Shown here: one piece after another, positions 8,965-18,003 of the stretch | How positions within the stretch are numbered: position 1 is the stretch's first letter | How the letters are laid out: every line of letters begins with the position of its first letter | Origin: Borreliella mayonii | Lineage (GTDB): Bacteria; Spirochaetota; Spirochaetia; Borreliales; Borreliaceae | DNA: 64,000 bases | NCBI RefSeq assembly: GCF_001945665.1 | Contig: NZ_CP015780.1 | Coordinates: 186,001 to 250,000, forward strand | Reading direction: 5' to 3' | The notes under the pieces: model-generated | Databases searched by the model: none | What the model saw: the letters and a program-made list of their open reading frames with translations, nothing else | What the model was told of the DNA's origin: nothing | Position numbers and translations under genes: made by a program

Positions 8965-10038
8965 ATGCTTTTAGAAAAATTAAATTCAGCAACAAGTAAG
9001 ATTAAGTTGATAGAAGAGAAATTGCAAGATATAAATCTAATTAAAGATCAAAAAAAATATTCAAAAATAATAAAAGAATATACATATTTAGAAAAAATAA
9101 ATAAAATAAAAATTGAATACGAAAAAATACTAAGTCAAATTAATGATAACAAAACCATCTTGGAAGAAGAAGAGCAACAAGAAATGAAAGAACTAATAAA
9201 ACAAGAACTAATTGATCTGGACAAAAAAAAAGAAGATCTTGAACATCAAATAAAAATACTACTTTTGCCTCAAGATGAAAATGATAGCAAAAATATAATA
9301 ATTGAAATTAGGGCTGGAACAGGTGGAGAAGAAGCTGCTATTTTTGCAAATAATCTTTATAGCATGTATATAAAATATTCAGAGAAAAAAAAATGGAAAA
9401 CAGAAATCATAAACTTCAATGAAACAGAACTTGGGGGATTTAAAGAAATAATATTTGAAATTAAAGGAAAAGATGTATTTAAAAAACTAAAATACGAAAG
9501 TGGAGTTCACAGAGTACAAAGAATTCCTATAACAGAGTCTAACGGAAGACTTCAAACCTCGGCTGCTACTGTAGCAGTACTACCTAATATTGAAGAAACT
9601 GAAATTGATATCAATGAAAAAGATTTGAGAATTGATGTTTACAGATCATCTGGAGCTGGTGGGCAACACGTCAATACAACTGATTCTGCAGTCAGAATAA
9701 CGCACCTGCCAACAGGAATTGTCGTGCAGTGTCAAAACGAAAGAAGCCAGCATAAAAACAAAGATCAAGCAATGAAAATATTAAGAGCAAGGCTTTATGA
9801 ATTTGAAGATTCCAAAAAACAAAAGCAAAGATCAAGCAATAGAAAACAACAAGTCGGCTCAGGAGATAGATCTGAAAGAATTAGGACCTATAATTTTCCT
9901 CAAAATAGAATAACAGATCATAGAGCAAACATCACTCTTTATAAATTAGAAGAATTTATGCAAGGAGAACTTGATCCACTTCTTGATCCTTTGATGATAG
10001 AGCTTCAAGAACAAACATTAAAAAGCAACAACGTATAG
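8965..10038 (+). CDS. prfA: Peptide chain release factor 1 (RF1)
   Basis: 357 residues, normal for RF1. The catalytic loop [17 protein letters not shown] is at about residues 229-245, with the GGQ that triggers peptidyl-tRNA hydrolysis. The stop-codon recognition tripeptide reads P-I-T ([17 protein letters not shown]), the RF1 PxT class, against the SPF of RF2, so it should read UAA and UAG. The N-terminal third is a coiled-coil domain rich in Lys/Glu. AGGAG precedes the ATG. It is followed two bases later by prmC, whose product methylates the GGQ glutamine, a widely conserved pairing. Confidence 0.97.
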   Translation: MLLEKLNSATSKIKLIEEKLQDINLIKDQKKYSKIIKEYTYLEKINKIKIEYEKILSQINDNKTILEEEEQQEMKELIKQELIDLDKKKEDLEHQIKILLLPQDENDSKNIIIEIRAGTGGEEAAIFANNLYSMYIKYSEKKKWKTEIINFNETELGGFKEIIFEIKGKDVFKKLKYESGVHRVQRIPITESNGRLQTSAATVAVLPNIEETEIDINEKDLRIDVYRSSGAGGQHVNTTDSAVRITHLPTGIVVQCQNERSQHKNKDQAMKILRARLYEFEDSKKQKQRSSNRKQQVGSGDRSERIRTYNFPQNRITDHRANITLYKLEEFMQGELDPLLDPLMIELQEQTLKSNNV

Positions 10039-10040
10039 CA

Positions 10041-10901
10041 ATGAATGTAAACGAAGTTATAAATTATGCTAAAAGTAAAAATTTAGATACAATAGAAGCT
10101 CTACTAATACTTGAATTAATTTTAAAAACCAGAAAAGAATTAATAATTGCAAATATAAAAAAAAGCTTAACAAAAAAAGAAAAAAAACTTTTTTTTGATC
10201 AAATAGATAAAATAAAAAAAGGAACGCCTATTCACTACATACTTCAAAAAAAAGAATTCATGGGGATTGAATTCAACCTAAACAAGCATGTATTAATCCC
10301 AAGATTTGATACAGAATGTTTAGCTGAAGAAGCCTTAATTCAAATTCAACAAAATGGTTTTAAAAAAATATTAGACTTATGCTGCGGTAGTGGGTGCATA
10401 GGGCTTTCTATTGCCTATTACATGAAAAAAAAAGTAATACTCTCAGATATTTCAACAAAAGCTTTACAAATAGTCGCAAAAAATACAAATAAGCTCAAAC
10501 TTGAAAAATTTGTAGAAATAATTCACTCTAATTTGCTAGAATGTATAAAGGGAAAGCTTGATATAATTATTACAAATCCTCCTTATTTAAATAAAGAAGA
10601 ATTAGAAATAAAAAATAAAATAAAAAAAGAACCCACAAAAGCTCTTTTGGGATTTGGAAAAGATGGGCTTAATATTTCTAGAAAAATATTAAGCCAAGCA
10701 AAAGAAAAGCTTAACCCAAATGGACTAATAATAATAGAATCGGCTCCTTGGCAAATAGAAAGTTTGAAAGATTTTGCAATCAAAAAAGGATTTTCACATT
10801 TAAAAACTATTTACGATCTTGAAAAGAGAGCAAGGGCGCTGATATTGGGACAAAAAGATGATACAAGCATACGAGATTGCACATTTAATAAAAATAAATG
10901 A
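10041..10901 (+). CDS. prmC: Release factor glutamine methyltransferase PrmC (HemK)
   Basis: 286 residues: an N-terminal helical substrate-binding region, then a SAM-dependent methyltransferase with DLCCGSGCIGLSIAYYM (SAM loop, about residues 113-129) and the NPPY catalytic motif (about 179-182), which binds the target glutamine. It modifies the GGQ of RF1 and RF2. It is directly downstream of prfA. Its last 44 bp overlap the start of rel, so the two are likely translated in series. The C-terminus after the last conserved strand (ALILGQK) is a short non-conserved tail that arises from the overlap. Confidence 0.95.
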   Translation: MNVNEVINYAKSKNLDTIEALLILELILKTRKELIIANIKKSLTKKEKKLFFDQIDKIKKGTPIHYILQKKEFMGIEFNLNKHVLIPRFDTECLAEEALIQIQQNGFKKILDLCCGSGCIGLSIAYYMKKKVILSDISTKALQIVAKNTNKLKLEKFVEIIHSNLLECIKGKLDIIITNPPYLNKEELEIKNKIKKEPTKALLGFGKDGLNISRKILSQAKEKLNPNGLIIIESAPWQIESLKDFAIKKGFSHLKTIYDLEKRARALILGQKDDTSIRDCTFNKNK

Positions 10902-12861
10902 TCTTGAAAAAGCTAGAAATATTTTTAAAAAAACTGTTGAGAATACTTACAAAGATGAATTTGAACGAAAAAACATATTCAAAGCTCTAGAAATAGCAGA
11001 ACAGCTACACTATGGCCAATACAGAGAAAGTGGAGAGCCTTACATTATTCATCCAATAATGGTTTCATTATTTCTTGCCAAATTTCAACTAGACTTTAAA
11101 GCAACTATTGCTGGACTACTACATGACGTACTTGAAGATACAAATATTGAAAAAGAAGAAATAGTAAAAGAATTTGACGAGGAAATTTTAAGCCTAATCG
11201 ACGGTGTAACTAAAATTCACGATTTACATAATAAAACAAGAAGCATAAAAGAAGCCAATACTATCTCAAAAATGTTTTTTGCAATGACACATGACATTAG
11301 AATAATAATAATAAAACTGGCAGATAAACTTCATAATATGACAACTCTCTCTTATTTACCCAAAAACAGACAAGACAGGATCGCAAAAGATTGCCTTTCA
11401 ACTTATGTTCCAATAGCAGAACGCCTTGGAATCTCATCTCTTAAAACATATCTTGAGGATCTTTCATTCAAACATCTTTATCCTAAAGATTATAAAGAGA
11501 TAAAAAATTTTTTATCTGAAACAAAAATAGAAAGAGAAAAAAAATTATACAAAGGTAAATTGTCAATAGAAAAAGAACTTCAAAAAAGCGGGATTGAAGC
11601 AGAAATTACAGTAAGATCAAAGCACTTCTATTCAATATTCAGAAAAATGCAAACAAGAACAAACAAGCTTACTCAAATTTTTGATACTCTAGGAATAAGA
11701 ATAATTTGTAAAAAACAAAAAGAATGTTATGAAATACTAGAAATTGTTCACAGAGTGTGGAAACCAATCCCAGGAAGACTTAAAGACTACATTGCAAGCC
11801 CAAAAGAAAATAAATATCAATCACTACACACTACCGTAAGAATACCTGAGGATAACCAACTTATTGAAATACAAATTCGAACAGAAGAAATGGACAGAAT
11901 TGCTAATTACGGAGTTGCAGCCCACTGGATATACAAAGAACAAATTGCGCTTAAAGCTGATGATCTTTCATTTATAAACCGAATAAAAAAATGGCAACAA
12001 GAATCTGCCAACAAAAATCAATATTCAATGAATGATATACACAAAGAGCTGTTAAATACATTCATATATGTTTACACCCCAGAAGGAGAAGTAGTAGAAC
12101 TTCCTTTTGGATCAAATTCAATTGATTTTGCATACATAATCCACACAGATATTGGAGACCAAGCTCTTTATGCAAAAATAAATGGAAAAATAAGTTCAAT
12201 CACAAAACCACTTAAAAACGAACAAATTGTTGAAATATTCACATCAAAAGACTCAAAACCAGATGTAATATGGCTAAACAGCGTAAGAACAAAAAAAGCC
12301 CGATCAAAAATTAGATCGTGGCTTAACAAAAATGACAACACAATTTTTGTAGACAACAATATTATTGCGTATCTTGTTGGAGCAAACAAAGAACAAAGAA
12401 AGCTTTTTAGCTTATTTAAAGCTTATACCAAAACCAAAATAAAAAGAATCGCAATAGACCCTGAATGTAGTCCAACAACAGGCGAAGATATTATTGGAAT
12501 AATACATAAAGATGAGATAATAGTGCACAATGAAAATTGTCAAAAGATCAAATCTTATAAAAAAAATCAATTAATTGAAGTTGAGTGGGAAGCAACGCCA
12601 ACTAGAAAAGTGCATCACATTATTTTGCTTTTAAAAGAATTGAAAGGAATATTTAGTTATCTTGAAAACATTTTCACAATCAATGACGTAAGACTTATTA
12701 GCGAAAAAATAGAAGACTGTGGAAATGGGCATGGAATAACAAACATAATAGTCTCATCAAATACTAAAAATATAACAAAAATTATTTCTGCTTTAAAAGA
12801 AAACCCAAATATTTTACAAATAATGCAAATAGAAGAAGACATTAAAAATTATGACAATTAA
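10858..12861 (+). CDS. rel: Bifunctional (p)ppGpp synthetase/hydrolase Rel
   Basis: 667 residues with all domains of a long RSH enzyme. The hydrolase domain carries HDVLEDT at about residues 87-93. The synthetase domain carries GRLKDYIASPKENKYQSLHT and EIQIRTEEMDRIANYG (about 305-365); the RxKD form is typical of bifunctional Rel rather than E. coli RelA. A TGS domain starts near residue 400 (VYTPEGEVVELPFGSNSIDFAYIIH), and an ACT-like domain ends the protein. Both active sites look intact. B. burgdorferi is known to have a single Rel that makes and degrades (p)ppGpp and helps starvation survival in the tick. The start overlaps prmC by 44 bp. Confidence 0.95.
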   Translation: MIQAYEIAHLIKINDLEKARNIFKKTVENTYKDEFERKNIFKALEIAEQLHYGQYRESGEPYIIHPIMVSLFLAKFQLDFKATIAGLLHDVLEDTNIEKEEIVKEFDEEILSLIDGVTKIHDLHNKTRSIKEANTISKMFFAMTHDIRIIIIKLADKLHNMTTLSYLPKNRQDRIAKDCLSTYVPIAERLGISSLKTYLEDLSFKHLYPKDYKEIKNFLSETKIEREKKLYKGKLSIEKELQKSGIEAEITVRSKHFYSIFRKMQTRTNKLTQIFDTLGIRIICKKQKECYEILEIVHRVWKPIPGRLKDYIASPKENKYQSLHTTVRIPEDNQLIEIQIRTEEMDRIANYGVAAHWIYKEQIALKADDLSFINRIKKWQQESANKNQYSMNDIHKELLNTFIYVYTPEGEVVELPFGSNSIDFAYIIHTDIGDQALYAKINGKISSITKPLKNEQIVEIFTSKDSKPDVIWLNSVRTKKARSKIRSWLNKNDNTIFVDNNIIAYLVGANKEQRKLFSLFKAYTKTKIKRIAIDPECSPTTGEDIIGIIHKDEIIVHNENCQKIKSYKKNQLIEVEWEATPTRKVHHIILLLKELKGIFSYLENIFTINDVRLISEKIEDCGNGHGITNIIVSSNTKNITKIISALKENPNILQIMQIEEDIKNYDN

Positions 12862-15112
12862 GATATTGTTATCATTTTTATTAATTAACTCAACAAGCTC
12901 AACCATTGTGCCACAAAATAAAATGGAAAAAAATGTATCCAATTCAAGCAATAATATTGCAAAAATAGAAACTGAAAAGAGTATAAAAACTCATATTAGA
13001 AAAATTAATCAACTAAATGAAAGACAAGAAAAAATAATAAACACTTTTAATTATATAAAAAAATATTTTAATACAAATGAAATTAAATATGTGGAATATT
13101 CTTTACAAGAAATTGGATTTATTGGATATTCACAAAAAATAATACATTCTAAAATCAAAGGGAAAAACGCAGATATTTATAATATAATCGTCCCAATTAA
13201 AATACTAAATAATTTAAAAAATAATTTAGCAATTGGAATTGCAATTGAGCTTTTAAATAAACTTAAAAATACTAACCCTAAAAACAACATAAATTTTTTT
13301 TTTGTTGAGGACGACTCTTTAGAGCAAAATACAATAATTAGTAGCAGAATTTTACTTAGCAATAAGTATTTAGGTAAAAATACAAATACAATATACTTAT
13401 TGCTAAACGAAAACAAAATAAAAAATAAAATTTACTTAGAAAATGAATCTTTCATAATAAATTCAAAAACAAATTTGGGATTTTTAAAAACTATCATAAA
13501 AACCTTTGAAAAAAATAAACTTGATTTTAATACATCAAAAATAACTGAAAAAAAACTAAACAACTTATACAATCTATATCGGGATGAATCTATACCCTTT
13601 TTAATAATAAATAATAATTTAAATACCAAATTAACTCAAAATAAAAATACTATTTTTGAAATTTACAAATCAATCGAAGAAGCATTAACTAATCAAAATA
13701 AAAATACCGATGAAATACACTATATTATCATTGATGCGCCTTTTAAAAAAATAATAATCAATGAAATTGCTTTAATAGCATTAATCTACGTTTGTTATAA
13801 CTTAATTATAATTGTATTTATTAGAAAATTTAAAGAAGCTGGACTAGTCATGAAAAAAGTAAAAAATAACTACTATAAATTAGTAAGATTATTTTTTACT
13901 TTATTTTTAAGTACGTATTTATCCTTATTGCTTACAAGTAAAATATTTGCAGACTATGAAAACACAGTAGTTTACAGCATAGCAAATCCCAAATATCTAA
14001 TAACTTTTTTTGCAACTTTACTCATACATAATCTTTTATCTCTTTTTACATATAATTTCACAATATATTTAAATTACAGGCAACTTAAATACCTAGCAAT
14101 ATCAACCTCTATTATTGAGCTAATAATATTAATGTTTATTAAAATAGAATTTATCTTAATAATTATCATAAAAAGCATTCTGTTATTAATAAAGCCAAAT
14201 AAAAATACTATTATTCGAAAAATAATAGTATTAATCATTTGGATAATCAATTTTATATTAATAACATTAATACAAAATACTACATCAATCACAAATACAC
14301 TCACACTAAGCTATCTAACATCAATTTGTCTTTTCTCTACCATATTTATTAATATCTCAGAACATTTAAAATCTAAACTCTCAAAAATTAAACAAAATTT
14401 AAAAAAAGCTGAAAAACTGAGTCTTGTAACTTTTTTTTTAATAACCGCAATCATAATATCTAGCAATATTGATAAAGAAGGACATACAATACAAATAGAA
14501 CAAACAGTTAGCTTTCCAGAAAAAATAAATAAAATAAAAATTGAATACCCAAAAGGCAATAAAAATCCTATTCAAATAATTTCAAATGATTTTAACCTAA
14601 CTTTAAAAGCAAATGAAAAAACATTAAAAACTAACATTAAAGCCAATGATGAACTAATGAATATTGATTTTAAAAAAATAGATATAGCAGAAAGAGCTGT
14701 TTATAGAATCGATTTGGTTACTCAAAAAATTGCAAATCAAATCGAGCTTCACTTTAAAAACGCATCTAAACTAATAATTTATCAAAGCAATACCCCTTAT
14801 AAAATATTAGCCAATAAAATTATCTTTTCGCTTAAAAACATTAACTCTAAAAAAACAACAATTGCATTTACTCTTAAATCTCAAGAAGACATAGCATATG
14901 AAGCATTTGCAAATCTTCATATTAAAAAAAATCAAGTTAAAATTTACAATAAAACTAATAATACAGAAGAAAAAAAAATAAAAATAAATTACTCTTACAA
15001 AATAAAATATTCAGGAATATTGCCTAAATCAGAAAAATATAAAAATCTTGAATACTTTAAACTAAAAAATGATAAAGAGATTGAAAATCTAAAAACTTTA
15101 AAATTAAATTAA
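12851..15112 (+). CDS. Large membrane protein with a degenerate M28-peptidase-like ectodomain (unknown function)
   Basis: 753 residues. A weak signal or anchor at residues 1-20 precedes an exported domain to about 300, in which YNIIVP (110-115), IGIAIELLNKLKN (128-140) and NINFFFVEDD (146-155) follow the order and spacing of the core strands and helix of M28 aminopeptidases. The zinc-binding HxD and the expected catalytic pair are missing, so it is unlikely to be an active protease. Seven or eight membrane segments lie at about 303-525, followed by a strand-rich C-terminal domain (about 530-753). The layout resembles M28 membrane proteins but the call is an inference. It overlaps the end of rel by 11 bp. 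Confidence 0.65.
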   Translation: MTIKILLSFLLINSTSSTIVPQNKMEKNVSNSSNNIAKIETEKSIKTHIRKINQLNERQEKIINTFNYIKKYFNTNEIKYVEYSLQEIGFIGYSQKIIHSKIKGKNADIYNIIVPIKILNNLKNNLAIGIAIELLNKLKNTNPKNNINFFFVEDDSLEQNTIISSRILLSNKYLGKNTNTIYLLLNENKIKNKIYLENESFIINSKTNLGFLKTIIKTFEKNKLDFNTSKITEKKLNNLYNLYRDESIPFLIINNNLNTKLTQNKNTIFEIYKSIEEALTNQNKNTDEIHYIIIDAPFKKIIINEIALIALIYVCYNLIIIVFIRKFKEAGLVMKKVKNNYYKLVRLFFTLFLSTYLSLLLTSKIFADYENTVVYSIANPKYLITFFATLLIHNLLSLFTYNFTIYLNYRQLKYLAISTSIIELIILMFIKIEFILIIIIKSILLLIKPNKNTIIRKIIVLIIWIINFILITLIQNTTSITNTLTLSYLTSICLFSTIFINISEHLKSKLSKIKQNLKKAEKLSLVTFFLITAIIISSNIDKEGHTIQIEQTVSFPEKINKIKIEYPKGNKNPIQIISNDFNLTLKANEKTLKTNIKANDELMNIDFKKIDIAERAVYRIDLVTQKIANQIELHFKNASKLIIYQSNTPYKILANKIIFSLKNINSKKTTIAFTLKSQEDIAYEAFANLHIKKNQVKIYNKTNNTEEKKIKINYSYKIKYSGILPKSEKYKNLEYFKLKNDKEIENLKTLKLN

Positions 15113-15118
15113 TCTAAA

Positions 15119-16204
15119 TTACTCATCAAAATTAATCCTTTTTTTTCTATTAATGTAACTTTGAAAAGCATAATCGATTAAATTATCTACCAAGTCTTTA
15201 AACTTAAGGCCATCATTGCTGCACATTTTAGCAAACATAGATATATCAGTAAATCCCGGAATAGTATTTATCTCATTAAGATAAATTGTTCCTGATTTTT
15301 TTTCAACAAAAAAATCAACTCTTGCCATACCTCTGAGTTCTAAATTCTTATAAGCAAGAAAGGCATATTCTTTAATACTTAACAGCTGATTTGTCTCAAG
15401 ATGTGCAGGAATATTAAAAATAATAGAATTTCCAGGAATAACAGAATATTTAGCATCATAATCATAAAATATAAAATCTTGCACAACAACTTCCCCAGGA
15501 GAAAATATTTTCATCTTTTCATTCCCAATAATAGAACATTCGATCTCTCTAGCCTCAATAAACTTCTCTATTACAATGGTAAGGTCATACTTTAAAGCTT
15601 CCTTAATAAAAGATTCAATCTGATTTTCACTGTAAGCCACATTTATTCCAATTGAAGAACCTAATACTGCAGGCTTAACAATAACAGGATAGCCCAAAAT
15701 CTCCTTTACATTTCTTTTTACTTCCTCTTTATCTAAAAAATAATCATGTTGTCTAAATCCAATAAAAGGCACTAAGGGGATATCAAAACTTTTAAGCAAA
15801 AGTTTGCAAAAATACTTATTACTAGAAATAGCGCTCCCTATAATACCAGCACCAACACAAGGAATGTCCATAACTTTTAAAACACCCTGAATAGCACCAT
15901 CCTCACCAGTTCTTCCATGAACAACGGGGAAAACAACATCAATCTCAAGATTTTTGTTATTTGAAAAAATTCCAAGACCTGGCAACAAACTAACAATAGG
16001 CAAAGCATCTATATTAATGGGTTTTGGAGGATTAGAAACAGAATCTAATAAATACCAAACACCTGTGCACCTATCAATATAAACAGGATAAATATTGTAT
16101 TTATTTAGATTTAAAAGGGCTAAATAAATACAATAAGCAGATTTGCAAGAAATTTCATGCTCAAAAGAAACGCCACCAAATATTAACATAAGATTTTTTT
16201 TCAC
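15119..16204 (-). CDS. ddl: D-alanine--D-alanine ligase
   Basis: 361 residues, ATP-grasp fold. Diagnostic stretches are LIFGGVSFEHEISCKSAY at the N-terminus, VVHGRTGEDGAIQGVLK, the loop VKPAVLGSSIGINVAYS and YLNEINTIPGFTDISMF near the end, including the Mg-binding N-E-I-N residues. It makes the D-Ala-D-Ala dipeptide for peptidoglycan. The start is GTG at 16204 with GGAG about 10 nt upstream; the ATG five codons later is less well placed. One base separates it from the murE stop, so murE-ddl form a cell-wall operon. No odd features. Confidence 0.95.
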   Translation of the reverse strand: MKKNLMLIFGGVSFEHEISCKSAYCIYLALLNLNKYNIYPVYIDRCTGVWYLLDSVSNPPKPINIDALPIVSLLPGLGIFSNNKNLEIDVVFPVVHGRTGEDGAIQGVLKVMDIPCVGAGIIGSAISSNKYFCKLLLKSFDIPLVPFIGFRQHDYFLDKEEVKRNVKEILGYPVIVKPAVLGSSIGINVAYSENQIESFIKEALKYDLTIVIEKFIEAREIECSIIGNEKMKIFSPGEVVVQDFIFYDYDAKYSVIPGNSIIFNIPAHLETNQLLSIKEYAFLAYKNLELRGMARVDFFVEKKSGTIYLNEINTIPGFTDISMFAKMCSNDGLKFKDLVDNLIDYAFQSYINRKKRINFDE

Positions 16205-16205
16205 A

Positions 16206-17732
16206 TCACTTCTCCTTTTCTAATTTTTTTAAACTTAAAATAGCATTTTTAACTACCTCTTGCTCATTCCAAAAAACTTCTCTATTTTTATAAATTATTG
16301 AACTTTCATGTCCTTTACCCAAAGCCACAACCAAATCTCCTGCCTTTGCAAGACTTATTGCTTTTTCAATAGCCTGTCTTCTATCAGGAATAAAAAATAA
16401 ATCTTGATTTACAACTTTATTCACAATTCCTTTTGCAATGTCTTTAATTATACACATGCTATTCTCGCCTCTTGGATCTTCATCGCAAAGTACTATTAAA
16501 TCAGAATAAATATCTGAAATTTGCCCTTGCAAAAATCTTTTTTCAATATCTCTTTCTCCCGCAGAACCAAAAACAGAAATCAATCTATTGGTAGTAAATC
16601 TTTTAAAAATAGGAAAAAGCTTAGAAAAAGCACCGGGAGTATGGGCATAATCAATTATTACAGAAAAATTTTGTCCTAAATTAATACTATCCATACGCCC
16701 ATCAAGACTTTTAATGCAAATAAGCTTGTCAACAATGCCTTGAATATCGCTATTTAAAATTTGAGAAACTAAAATAAGAGCAGCCATTACATTCTCAACA
16801 TTAAAACTCCCTAGCAGGTTAACATTAGCAAAATATTTAACCCCCTTATGATAAAATTCAAACCTGGTAGAATCGGTTTTCTCATCAATAAAACTGACAA
16901 AAAAATCTGCTTTACTGCTTTTTAAGCTATAAGTAAAAGATTTTTTAACAGCATTCTTAAAATCAGAAGAATAAAGATCATCAAGATTAATAACGCCAAA
17001 ACCAGCATCATCACTAACAGCCCGGAAAAGACCTAGCTTAACATTTAAATAATTTTGAATTGTACCATGAAATTCAAGATGCTCATGTCCAATATTGGTA
17101 AAAACAGCTGCAAAATAATTAACATCAATAAGCCTTGCTGTTTCAGGGTCAAGTCCATGGGAAGTAGATTCAAGAATTGCATATTGAGCTTTATTTTTAA
17201 CCATGTTGCTTAAAAATAAATGTATTTCTGTAGACTCAGGAGTTGATTGTCTGTAAGGATTTTTAATTAAGCTCCCGCTCCCATCATCAAAAAATACCGT
17301 CGATATAAAACCTACTTTAATGCCTTTTTTTTTTAAAAGCAAATATATATAATAACAAACAGAACTTTTACCGTCAGTACCAGTGACTCCAATAACTTTT
17401 AATTTTTTTGAAGGCTCATCATAAAAAATATTTGAAAAATTAGACATAAATTTTCTTATGTTAAAGTTATCTACCTTAATATAAGTAACATTAGGACTGT
17501 AAAAATCCACATCTTGTGAACACACAATAACATTACTGCCCTTTTGAATTGCGATTTCAATAAAATCATGCCCATCAAAATGAATTCCTGGAAGAGCGAA
17601 AAACACAAACCCGGGCAAAACTAACTTAGAACTATAAGTAACTCCCGATATTTCTAAATCAAGAGAACCTTTTACGCATTTTATTAAATCTTGATCTAAT
17701 TTTAATAAAACGTCATTAAGTTTTTTATTCAT
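16206..17732 (-). CDS. murE: UDP-N-acetylmuramoyl-tripeptide synthetase MurE
   Basis: 508 residues, Mur ligase. Domain 1 binds the UDP-sugar, the central domain has the ATP loop GVTGTDGKSSVCYYI at about residues 114-128, and TPESTEIH and LDGRMDSINLG are family landmarks. The specificity motif, DNPR in enzymes adding meso-diaminopimelate, reads EDPRGEN here. Borrelia peptidoglycan is reported to contain L-ornithine at position 3, so the altered motif fits a basic amino acid other than diaminopimelate. It is the first gene of murE-ddl. No ribosome site is evident before the ATG. Confidence 0.94.
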   Translation of the reverse strand: MNKKLNDVLLKLDQDLIKCVKGSLDLEISGVTYSSKLVLPGFVFFALPGIHFDGHDFIEIAIQKGSNVIVCSQDVDFYSPNVTYIKVDNFNIRKFMSNFSNIFYDEPSKKLKVIGVTGTDGKSSVCYYIYLLLKKKGIKVGFISTVFFDDGSGSLIKNPYRQSTPESTEIHLFLSNMVKNKAQYAILESTSHGLDPETARLIDVNYFAAVFTNIGHEHLEFHGTIQNYLNVKLGLFRAVSDDAGFGVINLDDLYSSDFKNAVKKSFTYSLKSSKADFFVSFIDEKTDSTRFEFYHKGVKYFANVNLLGSFNVENVMAALILVSQILNSDIQGIVDKLICIKSLDGRMDSINLGQNFSVIIDYAHTPGAFSKLFPIFKRFTTNRLISVFGSAGERDIEKRFLQGQISDIYSDLIVLCDEDPRGENSMCIIKDIAKGIVNKVVNQDLFFIPDRRQAIEKAISLAKAGDLVVALGKGHESSIIYKNREVFWNEQEVVKNAILSLKKLEKEK

Positions 17733-17790
17733 ACATTAAAATTTTACATAAAACTAATAAAAATATCTAAGAAATTCAAAATTATGCTTC

Positions 17791-17824
17791 AATAGAAAAT
17801 ATATTTACAATTTTCTATTTTTTT
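17791..17824 (+). terminator. Terminator-like hairpin upstream of tRNA-Cys
   Basis: AATAGAAAAT (17791-17800) and ATTTTCTATT (17810-17819) form a perfect 10-bp stem with a 9-nt loop, followed directly by T5 (17820-17824). This is the layout of an intrinsic terminator on the plus strand, but the nearest upstream plus-strand gene ends 2.7 kb away. It lies between the murE start and tRNA-Cys. On the minus strand it would sit in the murE leader or promoter. Confidence 0.5.
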
Positions 17825-17846
17825 AATAAACTAAGCAATGTTAAAA

Positions 17847-17919
17847 GGCGCTGTACCCAAGTGGCTAAGGGAGAAGTCTGCAAAACTTTGATTCGCCGGT
17901 TCGATTCCGGTCAGCGCCT
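17847..17919 (+). tRNA. tRNA-Cys (anticodon GCA)
   Basis: Cloverleaf of 73 nt. The acceptor stem GGCGCTG pairs perfectly with CAGCGCC, the anticodon loop CTGCAAA gives GCA, the T-arm is GCCGG-TTCGATT-CCGGT, and the discriminator is T, the strong identity base of tRNA-Cys. No CCA is encoded, so it is added after transcription. It is transcribed on the plus strand just before the CorC-like gene. Confidence 0.95.
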
Positions 17920-18003
17920 TCTAAGGTCAAGTCAAAAATATTTTTATACTTAAAGGCATAATTTAAAGCATTTTTATTAAAGATAAATTAAAATAATACA
18001 TAT

